Shown one piece after another: positions 11,496-23,389 of a stretch of 64,000 bases of DNA. Source of the DNA: an uncultured Oceanobacter sp. (lineage in GTDB: Bacteria > Pseudomonadota > Gammaproteobacteria > Pseudomonadales > Oceanobacteraceae); contig CAJXTI010000003.1 in assembly GCA_913061185.1 (NCBI GenBank), positions 57,690 through 121,689 of the forward strand. The letters are read 5' to 3'. Made by a program: the position numbers and the translations under genes. Under the pieces are notes generated by a model that saw only the letters and a program-made list of their open reading frames with translations, did no database searches and was not told where the DNA came from. The stretch's first letter is position 1; the number at the start of each line of letters is the position of its first letter.

Positions 11496-12044
11496 GTGAG
11501 CGAAACCAGAGATCATCTCAAAACCATTGCGACCGATCAGATCTGCAAAAACAACCTGGCTGCAGCCAGTTTTCGTGAAATGGGCAAGGCGGCTGGCATC
11601 AAATCCAGCTCCGTGCACTATCACTTCAAAAGCCGGGATGCCTTGCTGCTGGAACTGGCCACCGACTACCAACATGCTTTTTTTGCTGAACTGCAGCAAC
11701 GCACAGAGGGAATCACCAGTCCCCGCCAGCGTCTGCAACAGCTCTGTGACCTGTATACGGAACATTTCACCAATAACCGCCAGTGCCTCGCCCAGGCCTA
11801 CAGTGCCGGAATGAATGAACTGACCGAGGAAAGTCAGACCGCTATCCATGCCTTCTATGAAGCGCTGTTCGACTGGGTACTGGAATGCCTCAGCTCCGCC
11901 CGCTTCCTGCCGGTCTCACGGGAAGCGCTGGCACGGGTGGTGGTATCGGCATTGCAGGGCGCACTGGTTGCTGATCGGGTAGGGCAAGACGCCGTACATT
12001 TGGCGTCGGTGCGTGAATGGATCGGCACGCTGACCAGTCTGTGA
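11496..12044 (+). CDS. TetR-family transcriptional regulator
   Basis: A 182-residue regulator with the TetR-type helix-turn-helix near the N-terminus (SFREMGKAAGIKSSSVHYHFKSRDALLLEL, residues about 26-55). The C-terminal part is an unclassified ligand-binding/dimerisation domain. The start is GTG at 11496 with GGGAG nine bases upstream. It is divergent from the lipoprotein pair across a 198-bp gap, so it may regulate them or itself. Ligand and targets are unknown. Confidence 0.9.
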   Translation: MSETRDHLKTIATDQICKNNLAAASFREMGKAAGIKSSSVHYHFKSRDALLLELATDYQHAFFAELQQRTEGITSPRQRLQQLCDLYTEHFTNNRQCLAQAYSAGMNELTEESQTAIHAFYEALFDWVLECLSSARFLPVSREALARVVVSALQGALVADRVGQDAVHLASVREWIGTLTSL

Positions 12045-12045
12045 T

Positions 12046-12091
12046 CGTATCTTTCAGGAAGTGAGCCTTCGCTTGCTTCCTGAAAGATACG
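12046..12091. terminator. Perfect 16-bp inverted repeat after the TetR gene
   Basis: The arms CGTATCTTTCAGGAAG (12046-12061) and its exact complement (12076-12091) start two bases after the TetR stop codon. The 14-base loop can pair partly through G-U pairs. No T-run follows on either strand, so it is a very stable hairpin that may protect or end the transcript. A palindromic repeat unit or operator is also possible. Confidence 0.55.
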
Positions 12092-12197
12092 TAGATGTCC
12101 CCAGCAACTGTCCAGCATCCCTGTGGCCATTAAATGCCAGAGAAATCACAGCTTTGGATAAGTTAGTACATACTTGGGCCAGGAGCATCGGCGTGAT

Positions 12198-12362
12198 TCA
12201 CAGCACAGGGTTCGGCAACTTCGTTATCAGATACTCGTGGTGCCATTCTTGGCGCTGCAGCGTCAGCTTGTTGAGATCCAGCAGCTCAGCACTGGGACGA
12301 ACGACACCATGATTGTCGACGGTACGCAGATCCGGAATCAGCAGCTCTTCAATTAAATCCCT
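12198..12362 (-). pseudogene. Possible remnant of an unidentified coding sequence
   Basis: The stretch between the TetR hairpin and mnmE holds an uninterrupted minus-strand frame of 54 codons with coding-like composition (RDLIEELLIPDLRTVDNHGV onward, ending KLPNPVL). There is no start codon and a TAA immediately upstream. It may be the end of a decayed gene or an orphan fragment. I do not recognise the family. Confidence 0.3.
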
Positions 12363-12418
12363 TTAATAACAGCTAGTTAAATCCATCTGGTTATCCTTTC
12401 TTTGCGTTAATACGTACT

Positions 12419-13813
12419 TCATTTACCAATACAAAAACTGCCAAAAATCTTGCCCAGCAGGTCATCAGCGCTGAATTCACCGGTAATCTCTCCCAGGGCT
12501 TTCTGAGCATCGCGCAAGTCTTCTGCCAGCAGTTCACCTGCGGCCAGGCTCAGTAGCTGCTGTTGCCCCTGTTGCAGAGCGGCACGGGCACGCTCCAGAG
12601 CATCCAGGTGACGGCGGCGGGCCAGAAATCCACCCTCACCACCGGCCTCAAACCCCATCATCTGTTTCAGGTGCTGACGCAGGGCGTCGATGCCCAGCTG
12701 CTGGCGAGCTGAGATTCGTAAGATTGGCAAAGCTCCGCTGTTGTCCAGTCCTGGGGCTTCGTTGGCAAGGTCGATCTTGTTACGAATCACGGTCAGCCTT
12801 CCGCTGCGGATCAGTGCGTCGGTTTCGGCGGCCAGGCCCTGTTCGTCATAGAGGGCGTGTAGCAGTTGTTGCGGGCTGTGCTGATCACTACTGGCGTCCA
12901 TCATCAGCAATATACGATCGGCCTGGCGAATTTCGTCCCAGGCACGCTGGATGCCGATACGTTCTACTTCGTCAGGGGCATCGCGCAAGCCAGCGGTATC
13001 CACTACGTGAAGCGGCATGCCGTCGATATGGATATGCTCTTTCAGTACGTCCCGTGTGGTACCGGCGATGTCGGTCACAATGGCCCGTTCATGGCCTGCC
13101 AGGGCATTCAGTAGTGAGGACTTACCTGCGTTGGGTCGCCCGGCAATCACCACGGTCATGCCTTCGCGCAAAATAGAGCCTCGGGTCGCTTCTGTCAGTA
13201 CCTGATCCAGAGCGGTTATGACTTCAGCCAGTTTGGTTGCTACCTTGCCGTCAGAGAGAAAGTCGATTTCCTCTTCGGGAAAATCCATCGCCGCCTCGAC
13301 GTAGATACGTAATTCGATCAGCTGATCGAGTAATTGCTGTATACGTCGGGAAAATTCTCCCTGCAACGAGCGCAACGCACAGCGCGCAGCCTGTTCAGAG
13401 GCAGAATCAATCAAATCGGCAATGGCTTCCGCTTGGGCCAGATCAAGCTTGTCATTGAGAAATGCCCGCTCGGAAAACTCGCCGGGACGGGCCAGACGAC
13501 AACCTTGTGACACCAGCTCATTCAGTAACAGGTCCAGTACTACCGGGCCACCATGGCCCTGAAACTCAACCACATCCTCACCGGTAAACGAATGTGGCCC
13601 TGGAAAGAAGAGGGTAATACCTTCATCCAGAATATCGCCAGCAGCGGCACGCAGTGCGCCGTAGTGTGCATATCGAGGTTGTGGCTGATAGCCGATAATA
13701 CGTTGCGCAATGGTTTGTGCCGCAGCACCAGACACCCGCACAATACCGATCCCGCCACGGCCGGGGGCGGTGGCAATGGCAGCAATAGTGTCCTGATGGA
13801 TGGCATGACTCAT
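12419..13813 (-). CDS. mnmE: tRNA modification GTPase MnmE
   Basis: MnmE (TrmE) is the GTPase partner of MnmG in wobble-uridine modification. The N-terminal formyl-THF binding domain begins [21 protein letters not shown]. The embedded G domain has [29 protein letters not shown] and NKID. The protein ends in the diagnostic FCIGK. The frame is open 34 codons further upstream, but ATG at 13813 ([14 protein letters not shown]) gives 464 residues, as expected. Confidence 0.97.
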   Translation of the reverse strand: MSHAIHQDTIAAIATAPGRGGIGIVRVSGAAAQTIAQRIIGYQPQPRYAHYGALRAAAGDILDEGITLFFPGPHSFTGEDVVEFQGHGGPVVLDLLLNELVSQGCRLARPGEFSERAFLNDKLDLAQAEAIADLIDSASEQAARCALRSLQGEFSRRIQQLLDQLIELRIYVEAAMDFPEEEIDFLSDGKVATKLAEVITALDQVLTEATRGSILREGMTVVIAGRPNAGKSSLLNALAGHERAIVTDIAGTTRDVLKEHIHIDGMPLHVVDTAGLRDAPDEVERIGIQRAWDEIRQADRILLMMDASSDQHSPQQLLHALYDEQGLAAETDALIRSGRLTVIRNKIDLANEAPGLDNSGALPILRISARQQLGIDALRQHLKQMMGFEAGGEGGFLARRRHLDALERARAALQQGQQQLLSLAAGELLAEDLRDAQKALGEITGEFSADDLLGKIFGSFCIGK

Positions 13814-13871
13814 AGCGGCCTCACAAGTGGGAAAGCAATCTGTTGATGGTATAGCTCGATGGCAATAGATA

Positions 13872-13897
13872 CAAAAACGGGAGCCAGAGGCTCCCGT
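13872..13897 (-). terminator. Intrinsic terminator after yidC
   Basis: A 9-bp stem ACGGGAGCC/GGCTCCCGT with a three-base loop (13877-13897) is followed on the minus strand by TTTTTG. It lies about 20 bases past the yidC stop and upstream of mnmE, and should separate the two transcripts. Confidence 0.8.
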
Positions 13898-13915
13898 TTC
13901 CGCAGTCGATAACAA

Positions 13916-15565
13916 TCAGCTGTTTTCGATCTGTTTGGTAATTACGTACTGCTGGGCAATGGACAGCAGGTTGTTGACCACCCAGTACAGCACCAGACCA
14001 GCCGGGAACCAGAGGAAAAACACCGTCATCATTACCGGCATAAACTGCATTACTCGGGCTTGCATCGGATCTGGTGGCGTTGGGTTAAGGCGCATCTGGA
14101 CGAACATCGAGGCACCCATTAACAACGGCAGAATGAAGTATGGATCCATCACCGACATGTCGGTAATCCAGAGTGCAAAAGGTGCCTGACGCAGCTCAAC
14201 CGATTCCATCAGTACCCAGTACAAGGAGATAAACACCGGCATCTGGATCACCATTGGCAAACAGCCACCCAGCGGGTTGATTTTCTCTTTCTTGTACAGC
14301 GCCATCATTTCCTGGCCCAGTTTTTCCCGGTTATCGCCGTATTGTTCCTTGATCTGCTGCATCTTCGGGCCAACCTTGCGCATGTTGGCCATTGAGCGAT
14401 AACTCATCGCAGACGGATAGAAGAACAGGATCTTCACACATAAGGTCAGCAGAATAATGGCAACACCCCAGTTTCCGACAATACCGTGGAAGAAGGTCAG
14501 CAGGAAAAACAGTGGCTGGGCAATCCACCATAGCCAGCCATAATCGACCGTCAGTTCCAGGTGGGGAGCAATTTTTTCCAGCTTATCCTGATCTTTTGGC
14601 CCGACGTACAGGCTGGCACCGGTCTCACCAACCGACCCAGCTGCTACAACCAGAGGCTGATCATAAAAACCGAAAATATAGTTACCCTTAACAAAACGAC
14701 CGTTGTAGGTATGAATAGTATCTTGCGGCGGTACCCAAGCTGACAGGAAGTAGTGCTGCAGCATTGCTGCCCAGCCACCTTCCTGCTGGTTCTTGTAAGC
14801 CTCGCTTTCCAGATCATCGTAGGTAACTTTTTCGTAACGATTTTCTTTCGTCGTTAACGCTGCACCAAGATAGGCTTGCATGCCCATGCCACTGCCCGCA
14901 GATGGATCAGGTGAGTTATCACGCTTCAACTGTGCGTAAAACACCCCTTCCCACGGCTGTGCCGAGCTATTGTGAATCCGATATTGCATATCAATCAGAT
15001 AGTTACCTCGATGAAAGGTAAATATTTTCTCGACCAGTCCCTTGGCCGTTTCTGTTGACAGCACCACAACGAGCTCATCTTTGCCTTCAGTCAGTGTGTA
15101 TTCATTGCTTTCAGCACTAAAAAGGGCACCACCGTTGGTGTCGATGCCATCTCGTCCAATAAGGCCACTTTGAGCCACATAGGTACGACGCTGATTGTTT
15201 TCCAATAACACGAATGGAATGTCTTTGGTTTCGATCGATGCCGGAAATTCCGGCAACAGTACTTCAGTAACTTCCCCTCCACGAGGGTTGATAGTCACTT
15301 GCAACACATCGGTCTTGATTTTAATCAACTCACCTGATGGCGCAGAAACATCACCAGCAGGGGCAACCAAAGGTGCTTCCAGCTGAGGATGTTCGGTATC
15401 AGCGGTCACTCCGGTAACGCTGGGCGTATCCGGACCGACAGGCGCTTCAGCCTGAATTGGAGCGTCTATACGGGTTTTTTGTCCGTAGTCGTCGTTCCAG
15501 GTGATGAAGAGAAAATAGCTCGAAATGGCCAGGCCAAGGTATATAACCGTACGGCGGATATCCAT
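13916..15565 (-). CDS. yidC: Membrane protein insertase YidC
   Basis: YidC inserts and folds inner-membrane proteins, including ATP synthase subunits a and c, alone or with Sec. The N-terminal membrane anchor (MDIRRTVIYLGLAISSYFLF) is followed by a large periplasmic domain. The conserved C-terminal helices contain NWGVAIILLTLCVKILFFYP and NPLGGCLPMVIQMPVF. I use ATG at 15565, giving 549 residues. A TTG seven codons earlier would overlap the end of yidD. Confidence 0.97.
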   Translation of the reverse strand: MDIRRTVIYLGLAISSYFLFITWNDDYGQKTRIDAPIQAEAPVGPDTPSVTGVTADTEHPQLEAPLVAPAGDVSAPSGELIKIKTDVLQVTINPRGGEVTEVLLPEFPASIETKDIPFVLLENNQRRTYVAQSGLIGRDGIDTNGGALFSAESNEYTLTEGKDELVVVLSTETAKGLVEKIFTFHRGNYLIDMQYRIHNSSAQPWEGVFYAQLKRDNSPDPSAGSGMGMQAYLGAALTTKENRYEKVTYDDLESEAYKNQQEGGWAAMLQHYFLSAWVPPQDTIHTYNGRFVKGNYIFGFYDQPLVVAAGSVGETGASLYVGPKDQDKLEKIAPHLELTVDYGWLWWIAQPLFFLLTFFHGIVGNWGVAIILLTLCVKILFFYPSAMSYRSMANMRKVGPKMQQIKEQYGDNREKLGQEMMALYKKEKINPLGGCLPMVIQMPVFISLYWVLMESVELRQAPFALWITDMSVMDPYFILPLLMGASMFVQMRLNPTPPDPMQARVMQFMPVMMTVFFLWFPAGLVLYWVVNNLLSIAQQYVITKQIENS

Positions 15566-15567
15566 GT

Positions 15568-15864
15568 TCAGGGTTTCCGTTGACAACAGTTGGAAGAATG
15601 TTTGGGTAAATCAGGTACCAAATCAACGCCGTGATCCCCCCAGGGATGGCATCTGACCAGCCGACGAATGGCAAGCCAGCCACCACGGAAGGCACCATAT
15701 CGTGTTACAGCTTCAGCTGCATAGGACGAACAGGTAGGGTAAAAACGACACCGGGAGGGTAATAACGGACTGATGGCATAACGATAGCCGGCAATAAGCA
15801 ACAGCAGTAATCTGGCTGCAAAACTAACGCCGCCGTTTTCTTTGAGTGTTGCCGGACTTGCCAT
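15568..15864 (-). CDS. yidD: Membrane protein insertion efficiency factor YidD
   Basis: A 98-residue YidD-family protein with the typical core [20 protein letters not shown] and [10 protein letters not shown]. It supports YidC-dependent insertion through an amphipathic membrane-bound helix. The gene overlaps the end of rnpA by about 40 bases and abuts yidC, the conserved rpmH-rnpA-yidD-yidC arrangement. Confidence 0.95.
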   Translation of the reverse strand: MASPATLKENGGVSFAARLLLLLIAGYRYAISPLLPSRCRFYPTCSSYAAEAVTRYGAFRGGWLAIRRLVRCHPWGDHGVDLVPDLPKHSSNCCQRKP

Positions 15865-16216
15865 GGGTTGGTCGCTTTAATCGGAACCAGAGGGCATCAA
15901 TCATCTCACGTATCTGACGGTTGTCCAGTTCGGTAATTCCGGACCGAGCCAGTACGACATAATCGCATGACCCCAACTCATGTTGGTGGTAACGGAATGA
16001 TTCCCGAATCAGTCGTTTGACACGATTTCGATCGACTGCATGTCGGATCTGCTTCTTGGCTAACACAAACCCCAGACGTGAACGCTGTTGTTGGTTGCCA
16101 GAAGCAAGGACCAGCAATTGGGGAGTACTCCCGCGCCGCTCAGTATTATCAAAAACCTGTTTGAATTCGGCTGGCTTCAGCAATCTTGCGTTGCGGCCAA
16201 ATTTCAAATCTGTCAT
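15824..16216 (-). CDS. rnpA: Ribonuclease P protein component
   Basis: Protein subunit of RNase P, which with the RNA subunit trims 5' leaders of tRNA precursors. The RNR signature is in [21 protein letters not shown] at 16216 gives about 130 residues. A TTG two codons earlier is possible. The C-terminal end is highly basic (TQRKRRR). It lies between rpmH and yidD. Confidence 0.96.
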   Translation of the reverse strand: MTDLKFGRNARLLKPAEFKQVFDNTERRGSTPQLLVLASGNQQQRSRLGFVLAKKQIRHAVDRNRVKRLIRESFRYHQHELGSCDYVVLARSGITELDNRQIREMIDALWFRLKRPTHGKSGNTQRKRRR

Positions 16217-16248
16217 CGGCAAACTGTGGTCGGGAGCTAGCAGCCCGC

Positions 16249-16383
16249 TCAGGCGCTCAGACGCTGACGGCCTTTGGCACGACGGCGAGCCAGAATCTGA
16301 CGGCCGCTTTTGGTCGCCATACGTGCACGGAAGCCGTGACTACGCTTGCGCTTCAGAACGCTTGGTTGAAATGTACGTTTCAT
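16249..16383 (-). CDS. rpmH: 50S ribosomal protein L34
   Basis: A 44-residue ribosomal protein read directly from the sequence: [20 protein letters not shown], then [20 protein letters not shown] and RLSA. This is a near-canonical L34. It is the first gene of the rpmH-rnpA-yidD-yidC run and is divergent from dnaA across the origin region. Confidence 0.97.
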   Translation of the reverse strand: MKRTFQPSVLKRKRSHGFRARMATKSGRQILARRRAKGRQRLSA

Positions 16384-16439
16384 ATTCGTATACCCGGTTG
16401 ATGTTTGGGGTCAGTTTTTAAAGGGCGGCAATTGTATGA

Positions 16440-16900
16440 GAAACCCCGACAAATGGCAATGGCTGTTCCCTGACCAATTTTGGTGACCGAATCGGTCAGC
16501 ATAATCCTGCGTACGGTAATTTATTATTTTGTATGAAATGGTGTTTGAAAAGAGATAGAGGATTGATGAAGTTATTATTATTAGTGCCCGGTTTTTCTGT
16601 GGATAAGCTATGTAAACCATTGATTTAAATTGACTTATAGGTTTTATAACTAGGCTCTTTTCCAGTGATGAAGGTGGTATTAAGCTGACCGTAAGTGGTG
16701 GGTGAAAGGCAACGATATACCGTCGGGTCAACATCCCGGTTCTTTCCTGTGGATCAATTTTGATATTGTGGGCAGGTTTTCCACAGGTTGTTGGGCGTGT
16801 GTTGGCCGTGGTAAATCGACGGTGATGAAGCGGGACTATTCTGTGGATAACTTCTGCCGCTTTGGATACACTGTGCGACCTTGAACCAAAACGTAAATTG
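16440..16900. other. oriC: Probable replication origin oriC (rpmH-dnaA intergenic)
   Basis: The 525-bp gap between rpmH and dnaA carries perfect DnaA boxes on the minus strand at 16598-16606 and 16842-16850. A TTTTCCACA box lies at 16777-16785 (plus), and a one-mismatch copy at 16748-16756. An AT-rich tract of about 80 bp (roughly 16505-16585) next to the first box is a candidate unwinding element. This is where Pseudomonas-type origins lie. The gap must also hold the divergent promoters of rpmH and dnaA. Confidence 0.8.
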
Positions 16901-16908
16901 AGGTGGGT

Positions 16909-18399
16909 GTGGCTGTATTTTGGGATGAATGTTTACGGCATCTGGAGCATGAGTTGCCTACCCAGCAGTACAACACCTGGATTCGACCTCTGATGGCATC
17001 TGAGCAGAATCAGCGGCTGGTGCTAAGCGCACCAAACCGCTTTGTACGTGACTGGGTCAAAGACAAATATCTGCAACGTATTCAGGAAATTCTTTCAGAG
17101 CTGAATGGCGGACGTCTCACTCATGTGGATCTGACGGTGGGTGAATCACAGCCGATGTTTCGCGCTCCGCAGCCAGCTCAGCGGCAGGTTGATCCCCAGC
17201 CGCCGATGGTTCGTAATCCAGCGTCCAGCTTTGCAGCTACCCGTGCACGGGCGGAAGATGATGAACCCATGGCTGACGAATTCCAGTCACCTACCGTCGC
17301 CTCAATCACGCCGATTCAGCAGCCAATTAATGCTCCCTTGCCACGGCGGGAAGTGCAGGTTGAAGGCGGCCTCAAGCACCGTTCGTTTTTAAACCCGACC
17401 TTTACCTTTCAATCGTTTGTTGAGGGTAAATCGAACCAGCTGGCCCATGCAGCGGCGCAGCAGGTGGCAGAAAATGCCGGTGGCTCTTACAACCCACTCT
17501 TTATATATGGGGGGGTTGGCCTGGGTAAGACGCATCTGATGCATGCGGTGGGGAATTACCTGCAGTCGAAAAATCAGAATGCCAAGGTGCTCTACGTGCA
17601 CTCCGAACGCTTTGTTCAGGATATGGTTAAAGCGTTGCAACTGAATGCCATCAATGAATTCAAGCGTTTTTATCGTGGTCTGGATGCTTTGCTGATTGAT
17701 GATATTCAGTTTTTTGCTGGTAAAGAACGTTCCCAGGAAGAATTTTTCCATACCTTCAATGCCTTGCTTGAAGGCGGTCAGCAGATGATTCTGACCTGCG
17801 ATCGATATCCAAAAGAAATTCACGGACTTGAAGAGCGTTTGAAGAGTCGTTTTGGCTGGGGCCTGACGGTTGGTGTAGAACCCCCCGAGCTTGAGACCCG
17901 TGTAGCGATTTTGATGAAAAAAGCGGAGCAAAGCGGGGTACACTTGCCAGATGATGCGGCCTTCTTTGTTGCTCAACGTATTCGCTCAAATGTACGGGAG
18001 CTGGAAGGTGCACTGAAGCGGGTGATTGCCAGTGCGCAATTTACCGGTAGTGAAATCAACCTGCCGTTTATTAAAGAATCACTCAAGGATTTGCTGGCTT
18101 TGCAGGAGCGGCAAGTCAGTATCGATAATATTCAGCGTACGGTTGCCGAGTATTACAAAATCAAGATCTCTGATTTATCATCTAAGCGCCGTACACGATC
18201 GATCGCCCGACCCAGACAAGTGGCGATGGCATTAAGCAAAGAGCTCACTAATCATAGTCTTCCTGAAATAGGTGAAGCCTTTGGTGGCCGGGATCATACG
18301 ACTGTGTTGCATGCCTGCAGAAAAGTGAAAGAGCTGCAACAAACCAACGCTGACGTTCTTGAAGATTACAAGAACCTGCTGCGTTCACTGACAACCTAG
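16909..18399 (+). CDS. dnaA: Chromosomal replication initiator protein DnaA
   Basis: DnaA binds DnaA boxes and melts oriC. The N-terminal domain starts [21 protein letters not shown] Pro/Gln-rich linker follows, then the AAA+ core with [10 protein letters not shown] and [12 protein letters not shown]. The C-terminal DNA-binding domain ends with the signature [15 protein letters not shown]. The start is GTG: I choose 16909, with GAGG five bases upstream (496 residues). An in-frame GTG at 16903 would overlap the ribosome-binding site. Confidence 0.98.
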   Translation: MAVFWDECLRHLEHELPTQQYNTWIRPLMASEQNQRLVLSAPNRFVRDWVKDKYLQRIQEILSELNGGRLTHVDLTVGESQPMFRAPQPAQRQVDPQPPMVRNPASSFAATRARAEDDEPMADEFQSPTVASITPIQQPINAPLPRREVQVEGGLKHRSFLNPTFTFQSFVEGKSNQLAHAAAQQVAENAGGSYNPLFIYGGVGLGKTHLMHAVGNYLQSKNQNAKVLYVHSERFVQDMVKALQLNAINEFKRFYRGLDALLIDDIQFFAGKERSQEEFFHTFNALLEGGQQMILTCDRYPKEIHGLEERLKSRFGWGLTVGVEPPELETRVAILMKKAEQSGVHLPDDAAFFVAQRIRSNVRELEGALKRVIASAQFTGSEINLPFIKESLKDLLALQERQVSIDNIQRTVAEYYKIKISDLSSKRRTRSIARPRQVAMALSKELTNHSLPEIGEAFGGRDHTTVLHACRKVKELQQTNADVLEDYKNLLRSLTT

Positions 18400-18415
18400 A
18401 CCTGAGTGGAGAACC

Positions 18416-19516
18416 ATGAAATTCGTAATCTCTAGGGAAGCTTTGCTACGTCCCCTGCAACTGGTGGCGGGTGTTGTTGAAAAACGACAGACGCTGCCAG
18501 TGCTCTCCAACGTGTTGTTGGAAGTGCGTGGTCAGCAGTTGTCCCTGACAGGGACCGATCTCGAGGTCGAACTGGTTGGCCGGGTAACTCTTGACGAAGT
18601 CGGAGTTGAAGGTGAAGTCACGGTACCGGGCAAAAAACTGATGGATATCTGTCGCTCACTGCAAGACGGTGCCCAGATTGAAATTGCGCTGGAAGATCAG
18701 CGGGTTACTGTTCGTGCTGGTCGTTCGCGTTTCACCTTGTCATCATTACCGGCGACCGAATTCCCCAATGTTGAGTCAGTTGGAGAAGAAAAAAGCTTCT
18801 CCATGGGTCAGCAGGTATTACGCCGGGCGCTGGATCGTACCAGCTTTGCCATGGCGCAACAGGATGTGCGCTATTATCTTAACGGCATGTTGTTTGAAGT
18901 AAGTGCTGACTCACTGCGTACAGTAGCAACAGATGGCCATCGCCTGGCAACCTGTTGTGTTGAGATCAGTGGTCCTGACGAATTGAACCAGATTATCCTG
19001 CCCCGTAAGGGTGTGTTGGAACTGGCAAAATTGCTCACCGATGCAGAACTGAGTGTCACCTTGTCACTCAGTGGTAACCACCTCCGGGCACAAACTGAGA
19101 ATTTCACCTTCACCTCAAAACTGGTCGACGGAAAATTCCCGGATTACACCCGTGTAATTCCGAAAAACGGTACCAATGTGATGCTGGCCGATCGTCAGGA
19201 GCTACGCCAGGTATTTGCCCGTACCGCCATTCTGTCGAATGAAAAGTACCGTGGCGTACGCCTGGTACTGGCACCAGACTTACTGCAGGTCTTTGCCAAT
19301 AACCCGGAGCAGGAAGAAGCAGAGGAATCTGTTGCGGTCAGCTACAGCGGCGACTCTCTTGAAATGGGCTTCAACGTTGCTTATTTGCTGGATGTCATGT
19401 CGGTTATTAATAATGAGAACGTTAAAATGACGCTGTCAGATGCCAACAGCAGTGCCTTGCTGGAAGAGCCAGAAGGCGGCGACTCGCTGTACGTTGTGAT
19501 GCCGATGCGCCTGTAG
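18416..19516 (+). CDS. dnaN: DNA polymerase III subunit beta (sliding clamp)
   Basis: The beta clamp, a ring-shaped dimer that tethers polymerases to DNA. The 366-residue length is typical. It begins MKFVISREALLRPLQLVAGV, with conserved TLPVLSNVLLE, and ends YVVMPMRL. It starts 16 bases after dnaA with GTGGAG upstream and is followed six bases later by recF, the standard dnaA-dnaN-recF-gyrB operon. Confidence 0.98.
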   Translation: MKFVISREALLRPLQLVAGVVEKRQTLPVLSNVLLEVRGQQLSLTGTDLEVELVGRVTLDEVGVEGEVTVPGKKLMDICRSLQDGAQIEIALEDQRVTVRAGRSRFTLSSLPATEFPNVESVGEEKSFSMGQQVLRRALDRTSFAMAQQDVRYYLNGMLFEVSADSLRTVATDGHRLATCCVEISGPDELNQIILPRKGVLELAKLLTDAELSVTLSLSGNHLRAQTENFTFTSKLVDGKFPDYTRVIPKNGTNVMLADRQELRQVFARTAILSNEKYRGVRLVLAPDLLQVFANNPEQEEAEESVAVSYSGDSLEMGFNVAYLLDVMSVINNENVKMTLSDANSSALLEEPEGGDSLYVVMPMRL

Positions 19517-19522
19517 GTATTT

Positions 19523-20617
19523 ATGCCGATTCGGCGCTTGTCCGTACGCGGTGTCCGTAATCTGGCACCGCTGGATATCCATCCTCATTCTCGCGTTAAC
19601 TTCATTTATGGTGATAACGGCAGCGGCAAAAGCAGCTTGCTGGAGTCAATCGCGTTGTTGTCTTCGGGGAAATCTTTCCGCTCAAATCAGATCAAGCAGC
19701 TGATCCATCATGATGCCGATCGGCTCGAACTGGAATGTGAACTGGATGAGACGGGGGCGGATGCTCAGACCCAGGATTTGTACAGTCTCCGCCTGCGTAA
19801 TGGTGATGTGTTATTTCGTCTTGATGGTTCGGTTCTGACCTCCCAGGCACAAGTAGCCACCCGCTTGCCGGTTCAGGTTATTGAGCCAAATACCTTCCGA
19901 TTGCTGGTCGGATCACCGGAAGACAGACGCCAGTTTCTTGATTGGGGGGTGTTCCATGTGGAACCCGGCTTTATTGAGGAATGGCGAATTTTTCGTAAGG
20001 TGTTAAAACAACGCAATAGCGTGTTGAAACAAAAGGAAGTGAGCTGGCTGGACGTTTGGGATGGTGGATTTATCGAAGCCAGTGAAAAAATTCACCAGTA
20101 TCGCCTGGCTTATCTGAAAGCGTTTGTGCCCCAGTTTGAGTCGACACTCGCTGCGCTCGACGCTGAGATCAAGGTGCGATTGCATTATTACCCAGGTTGG
20201 GAAAAAGACAGTCAGCTCAAGGATATTTTGACTCGGCAACAGGAGCGGGATCTACAATTGGGTTATACCCAGTCCGGCCCGCATCGGGCAGAACTCCGTA
20301 TTCGGGTTGATAAATTACCCGCCGCCGATGTGCTGTCGCGTGGCCAACAAAAAACCGTTGTTGCTGCACTGAAGCTTACCCAGGGAATTCTGTACAAGCA
20401 GAGCTGCGGTAATGCTCCAATTTATTTGGTTGATGATCTGGCGTCTGAACTGGACTCTCGCCACCGTTTGGCTTTATGCCAGGTGCTGGAAGATTTAAAA
20501 TGTCAGGTATTTATTACAAGTATTGAAAAACAGCAATTGATGGACAGCTGGACCCCCTCCGAATTCAAGGTGTTCCATGTGGAACACGGCAAAATCGAAG
20601 AAGAAAGCCTTTCCTGA
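19523..20617 (+). CDS. recF: DNA replication and repair protein RecF
   Basis: RecF is an SMC-like ATPase that helps load RecA at single-strand gaps. The Walker A GDNGSGKSSLLE spans residues 30-41, the ABC signature is in DVLSRGQQKTVVAALKL, and the Walker B is YLVDDLASELD. The 364-residue length is usual. Two parS-like sequences fall inside the gene (19950-19965 and 20571-20586), encoding VFHVEP and VFHVEH. Confidence 0.97.
   Translation: MPIRRLSVRGVRNLAPLDIHPHSRVNFIYGDNGSGKSSLLESIALLSSGKSFRSNQIKQLIHHDADRLELECELDETGADAQTQDLYSLRLRNGDVLFRLDGSVLTSQAQVATRLPVQVIEPNTFRLLVGSPEDRRQFLDWGVFHVEPGFIEEWRIFRKVLKQRNSVLKQKEVSWLDVWDGGFIEASEKIHQYRLAYLKAFVPQFESTLAALDAEIKVRLHYYPGWEKDSQLKDILTRQQERDLQLGYTQSGPHRAELRIRVDKLPAADVLSRGQQKTVVAALKLTQGILYKQSCGNAPIYLVDDLASELDSRHRLALCQVLEDLKCQVFITSIEKQQLMDSWTPSEFKVFHVEHGKIEEESLS
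19950..19965. other. parS-like site within recF
   Basis: TGTTCCATGTGGAACC matches the parS consensus TGTTYCACGTGRAACA at 14 of 16 positions. It encodes the conserved RecF peptide VFHVEP, so coding constraint alone could explain it. Confidence 0.45.
20571..20586. other. parS-like site at the end of recF
   Basis: TGTTCCATGTGGAACA matches the parS consensus at 15 of 16 positions, with a single change in the central CACGTG. It lies in the last codons of recF (VFHVEH), less constrained than the first site. Confidence 0.55.
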
Positions 20618-20672
20618 TCATCTGATCCAACAAGCAATTGCTGAAGCTATTTCCGCCCAAGAGGAACACTGA

Positions 20673-23090
<2,418 letters not shown>

Positions 23091-23109
23091 TTTCTCCAGT
23101 GTTTATCAG

Positions 23110-23144
23110 GCCCCGGCTGGGATATCTCAGCCGGGGCTTTTTTA
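23110..23144 (+). terminator. Intrinsic terminator after gyrB
   Basis: A 10-bp stem GCCCCGGCTG/CAGCCGGGGC (23110-23119 and 23128-23137) with an 8-base loop is followed by TTTTTTATTT. It is a clear rho-independent terminator 20 bases past the gyrB stop and closes the dnaA-gyrB transcript. Confidence 0.92.
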
Positions 23145-23210
23145 TTTCAGCTTAAAAACCTGCTTGCCTATGTTTCAGTTATAAGTCGCTAGAATATTTC
23201 ATCCACTGAG

Positions 23211-23219
23211 TTATCCACA
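23211..23219 (+). promoter_or_regulatory. DnaA box upstream of fabV
   Basis: A perfect TTATCCACA in the 299-bp gyrB-fabV gap, about 170 bases before the fabV start. It is the third origin-region gap in this window with a perfect box. It may titrate DnaA or regulate transcription. The rest of the gap, beyond the gyrB terminator, shows nothing else I can name. Confidence 0.6.
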
Positions 23220-23389
23220 GAAAAGCCCGTTAGTCATGGCGTAATTCCGATCAAAAGTGCTTGTCTCAAAGGGTGGCTGCTATATGGCCAGCGGCAAGAT
23301 ACAATGACACCCGCATTGGCCGAAGGCTGCTTGTTGCTGTCAGACGAGTACTTCGGATATCCCGTAATCCAGATCGACAGGAATGATTC

